Positions 62,097 to 64,000 of a DNA stretch of 64,000 nucleotides are shown one piece after another. The stretch's first letter is position 1; every line of letters starts with the position of its first letter. This DNA comes from Oscillospiraceae bacterium. GTDB lineage: Bacteria; Bacillota; Clostridia; Oscillospirales; Ruminococcaceae. Where the stretch lies: positions 62,001 to 126,000 of the forward strand of contig CAAGEZ010000039.1 in assembly GCA_900768995.1 (NCBI GenBank), written 5' to 3'. Made by a program: the position numbers and the translations under genes. The notes beneath the pieces are model-generated. The model was not told where the DNA came from, searched no databases, and worked only from the letters and a program-made list of their open reading frames with translations.

Positions 62097-62371
62097 TGCC
62101 CACTTTTTTTCACCTATTACTATATATATTTAATTTTTTTCTTCGCATTTAATAAGAAAATAAAGTGGGAAAGTGGCCACAAAGCCCACAAACAACGTAG
62201 GGAAGCCACAAAGCCGTGCCCACTTTTTTTGACAAAAGTGGGCATAAGGTGGGCATTTGGCCACTTTTGTATGAACATTTTGTGAACAAAAACATATAAA
62301 TTCACGTAAAAGCTTTAATGTGCCCACCTAAAACTGACCGGATACCCACTTTTATAAAACTAAAGTGGGCA
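62097..62371. repeat. Cluster of TGCCCACTTT repeats in both orientations
   Basis: Eleven exact or near copies of TGCCCACTTT or its complement in 275 bp: forward forms near 62097, 62217, 62258, 62321 and 62343, reverse forms near 62162, 62170, 62235, 62246 and 62362, and a partial at 62181. Pairs 62217/62235 and 62343/62362 form 10-11 bp hairpins. The stretch 61967-62387 has no gene. Short open frames across it are repeat artefacts. Likely a binding-site array (replication origin or operator). Confidence 0.7.
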
Positions 62372-62387
62372 GAAAACTGACCAATTT

Positions 62388-62759
62388 TTACACTCTTTTT
62401 GTCTTTGCTACGGTCATAGCCCTCTCAAAAAGTGCCTCAAGTTCAGCCCCTTCCCCTATTGCATTTGACTGCTCGGCTATGTAAAATATCAATTCACCAA
62501 GCTTTTCGAGGTACTTTTCCCGACGAAATTCCTTATTGTTAAAGAGCGAATTTCGAATTATCTCCATACACTCGTTTGCGTCCACAGACATACCCATACA
62601 GCCCTCACAAAGATTAAAGTAATCTGTACCGTCTCTCCCCATACCAAAATCAGGCAGAGCGTTCTTCATACCTTTTGTAAGTTCTGACTGATAATAATTC
62701 AAATTTTTCACCAGAATATCTTTATTGACCTCTGTTGCTTCAACTTTTCTGCGTCCCAT
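62388..62759 (-). CDS. Phage early-region protein, unknown
   Basis: A 123-residue soluble protein (GRRKVEATEVNKDILVKNLN start, LCEGCMGMSVDANECMEIIR in the middle with a CxxC, helical end). GAGGTTAAAACTT precedes the ATG. It lies beside the repeat cluster, so it could be a DNA-binding protein for it. Unrecognised. Confidence 0.7.
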   Translation of the reverse strand: MGRRKVEATEVNKDILVKNLNYYQSELTKGMKNALPDFGMGRDGTDYFNLCEGCMGMSVDANECMEIIRNSLFNNKEFRREKYLEKLGELIFYIAEQSNAIGEGAELEALFERAMTVAKTKRV

Positions 62760-62764
62760 AAGTT

Positions 62765-62989
62765 TTAACCTCTTTCTTCATTATTTAGCAAGTATTCCAT
62801 ATTGCCCATATACGACTTAATGCGTTCTGCTGTATCTTCGTCTCTACACGCAATATCTAACTCCCCTATTTTGTGTGAACCACGGTACGTCAACTGAACA
62901 TTTCCCGCATTTTGCGGAAGCATAGAAATATCACAGAGTCTGTGAAAGACACGTTCGGACACGTCCGAATAACTCAGTATCACAATCAT
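62765..62989 (-). CDS. Small phage protein, unknown
   Basis: A 74-residue protein (MIVILSYSDVSERVFHRLCD start). GGTGAGAATTA precedes the ATG, and it ends 5 nt before the next gene. Unrecognised. Confidence 0.6.
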   Translation of the reverse strand: MIVILSYSDVSERVFHRLCDISMLPQNAGNVQLTYRGSHKIGELDIACRDEDTAERIKSYMGNMEYLLNNEERG

Positions 62990-62995
62990 TAATTC

Positions 62996-63262
62996 TCACC
63001 AAGAAATGTATATTGACACTTCATTATAATCCGTAGCCCTAATCTCTGCGGAATATCCATAATTCTTAAGAGTAGGTATAAAGTCTTTTAAACTAATAAA
63101 TTGACCAGCAATGCGATGAAGCGTGGCCTCATCAACGAAGCAGTAATTTTCACCACGCTTAACTGCATCTTTTATCGCATTCTCAAAAATATTGAGAACA
63201 TTTTCAATATTTTTTATCCTGTTGGATTCAGAATCTGCTCTTGCTGTTTCAGCATTAATCAT
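62996..63262 (-). CDS. Small phage protein, unknown
   Basis: An 88-residue protein (INAETARADSESNRIKNIEN, then VDEATLHRIAGQFISLKDFI). GGAGG is 10 nt before ATG 63262 but only 1 nt before an ATG at 63271, so the inner start is chosen. Unrecognised. Confidence 0.6.
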   Translation of the reverse strand: MINAETARADSESNRIKNIENVLNIFENAIKDAVKRGENYCFVDEATLHRIAGQFISLKDFIPTLKNYGYSAEIRATDYNEVSIYISW

Positions 63263-63267
63263 TAATA

Positions 63268-63462
63268 TCATTCCTCCCCAATAGTCTTTACAACAAGAAT
63301 AATCGTCTCTGACTGGGAAACCCGCCGTCTTATAGGATCAGCATACGTTGCTTGTTCAGGAAAGTATTTTATGTCTACCACTTGATAGTTGTTGTTATTA
63401 TAAAGCCAGTCATTAGCAAAATCCACGCAATGCGATCCATCAAATTTGACTATTCTCATCAT
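63268..63462 (-). CDS. Small phage protein, unknown
   Basis: A 64-residue protein (MMRIVKFDGSHCVDFANDWL, ending TIILVVKTIGEE), beta-rich. The longer frame to 63597 lies inside the upstream gene in another frame, so the inner ATG at 63462 is chosen. It overlaps that gene by 23 nt. Confidence 0.55.
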   Translation of the reverse strand: MMRIVKFDGSHCVDFANDWLYNNNNYQVVDIKYFPEQATYADPIRRRVSQSETIILVVKTIGEE

Positions 63463-64000
63463 TTGTATCACCGCTCTTTGTTCTTTTATCACACGCTGCC
63501 TTGACAATATCAAAGTAAGGTATGCTTTCCATAAGCTTACAGAACTCAACCCACTCGTCAAGTTTATGACTTCTACGAGAAGCATATATATTAGCAAGCA
63601 CCTCGTAATTCATAGTTATATTCCGAGCCTGATTATATGAACTGGGAAGAATCTGAATCATAGAAAGCCAATATTTTTTGTCTTTGGTTTTGAGATATTT
63701 ATCCCGTGCATAATTAAGTCTTCCTAAAAAGAAGTCAACTGTAGCCACATCACTTGCAACATTCTCAAAAGAAAAGTCGTTTTTAGTAAATTCTTTTTTC
63801 GCAATTGTGTGCATCGTACTGCAGCTGTTAGAGACGGTACCTATTTTGTAGGTATCGAACTCCTTCCAGAAATATAAAGGTGCTGTAATACGCATCATCA
63901 AAGGCATCTGACGCATAAACTTACGATGGTCAGTACCAGCTTTGGCAAGCTTTAACATAAGCTCGTGGTCACTATGACCCAATACATACTCACCGGTAAA
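63440..64000 (-). CDS. ThyX-like phage protein, 5' end beyond the window
   Basis: The frame is open to the window edge. The first readable residues are FTGEYVLGHSDHELMLKLAK, so the true start lies outside. Stretches APLYFWKEFDTYKIGTVSNS, CSTMHTIAKKEF and YEVLANIYASRRSHKLDEWV resemble FAD-dependent thymidylate synthase (ThyX)-like proteins seen in Clostridia phages, though the classical RHRxxS motif is not in the visible part. It would make dTMP for phage DNA or be an inactive relative. Confidence 0.65.
   Translation of the reverse strand, partial: FTGEYVLGHSDHELMLKLAKAGTDHRKFMRQMPLMMRITAPLYFWKEFDTYKIGTVSNSCSTMHTIAKKEFTKNDFSFENVASDVATVDFFLGRLNYARDKYLKTKDKKYWLSMIQILPSSYNQARNITMNYEVLANIYASRRSHKLDEWVEFCKLMESIPYFDIVKAACDKRTKSGDTNDENSQI

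Larger units (their letters stand above)
31337..64000. mobile_element. Siphovirus-type prophage (one end plus at least 32.6 kb)
   Basis: Contiguous late phage genes from holin to terminase, transcribed toward the attachment site, then nucleases and early-type genes running off the right edge. Genes of all head, tail and lysis modules appear intact apart from one tagged gene with an amber codon. Base composition is more A/T-rich than the chromosome to the left. A tape measure gene and Dit/Gp37-like tail tip proteins indicate a long, non-contractile tail. Integrase, repressor and most replication genes are not in view. Confidence 0.95.

Noticed and set aside
62088..62327. Short frames across the TGCCCACTTT repeat field
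   Set aside because: Their products mirror the repeats (Lys/Trp/Ala/His), and none has a good ribosome-binding site.
62097..62371. CRISPR array
   Set aside because: Repeats are 10 nt, in both orientations and irregularly spaced, with no spacers of even length and no cas genes.
1..64000. tRNA, rRNA or tmRNA genes
   Set aside because: I looked for the conserved TTCGAnTC-type arms and rRNA stretches and saw none that fold. A tool-based scan would be needed to exclude a tRNA firmly.

Overview
The window looks like a gut or rumen Clostridia chromosome, most likely Ruminococcus or a close Oscillospiraceae relative. The support is a strong GGAGG-type ribosome-binding site before most genes, TGn-extended -10 promoters, the Firmicutes-type genes mrnC, fhs and an Obg/Lon/EngB set, many polysaccharide enzymes, and a best fit of several accessory proteins to Ruminococcus-type families. 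This assignment is by eye and no database was searched.

Positions 1-31.3 kb are ordinary chromosome. It holds DNA repair and replication genes (endonuclease IV, LigA), carbohydrate genes (glycogen phosphorylase, a GH113-like mannanase and a large GH2 beta-galactosidase) and one-carbon metabolism (fhs). A two-gene signalling pair (CheY-like receiver plus CheX-like phosphatase), a lipid kinase, an anchored C39-like peptidase, an aldo/keto reductase and a degenerate GGDEF protein follow. Then come an operon lon-engB-lysA read leftward and an obgE-orf-mrnC-MBL run followed by yebC, read rightward, and a MATE exporter. Two decayed genes (an MFS exporter tail at 1.1-1.4 kb and a double-frameshifted gene at 17.0-17.4 kb), a 121-bp MITE-like palindromic element and a structured leader upstream of lon are also present.

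From about 31.34 kb to the right edge lies the lysis and late half, plus part of the early half, of a siphovirus-type prophage. Nearly all of it is read right to left. It has integrated inside a radical SAM (spore photolyase-like) gene, cutting it just after its CxxxCxxC iron-sulphur motif. Reading in the direction of transcription the order is: a ThyX-like protein cut by the window edge, small early genes, a repeat cluster, two PD-(D/E)XK nucleases, a 910-residue DFDGD RNA-polymerase-like protein, a putative packaging region, terminase small subunit, HNH nuclease, a papain-fold toxin-like protein, several tiny genes, head-tail connector, terminase large subunit, portal, a fused protease-capsid protein, tail genes, a 1990-residue tape measure, tail tip and fibre genes, a membrane protein, an endolysin and a holin.

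The most interesting content is a set of prophage proteins of unrelated function that share a short N-terminal H-[YHF]-G-[IV]-x-G-x-x-W-G-x-R-R type tag. Clear carriers are at 49.7, 50.4 (interrupted by an amber codon), 54.0 and 56.2 kb (papain-fold toxin-like), with a divergent version on the RNA-polymerase-like protein at 58.4-61.1 kb. I infer that the tag could direct cargo into the capsid, giving a phage that ejects a single-chain RNA polymerase and an effector together with its DNA. A five-copy 15-nt intergenic motif, an 11-copy TGCCCACTTT repeat field and an opposite-strand EcsC gene with its own promoter are further unexplained features of the prophage.
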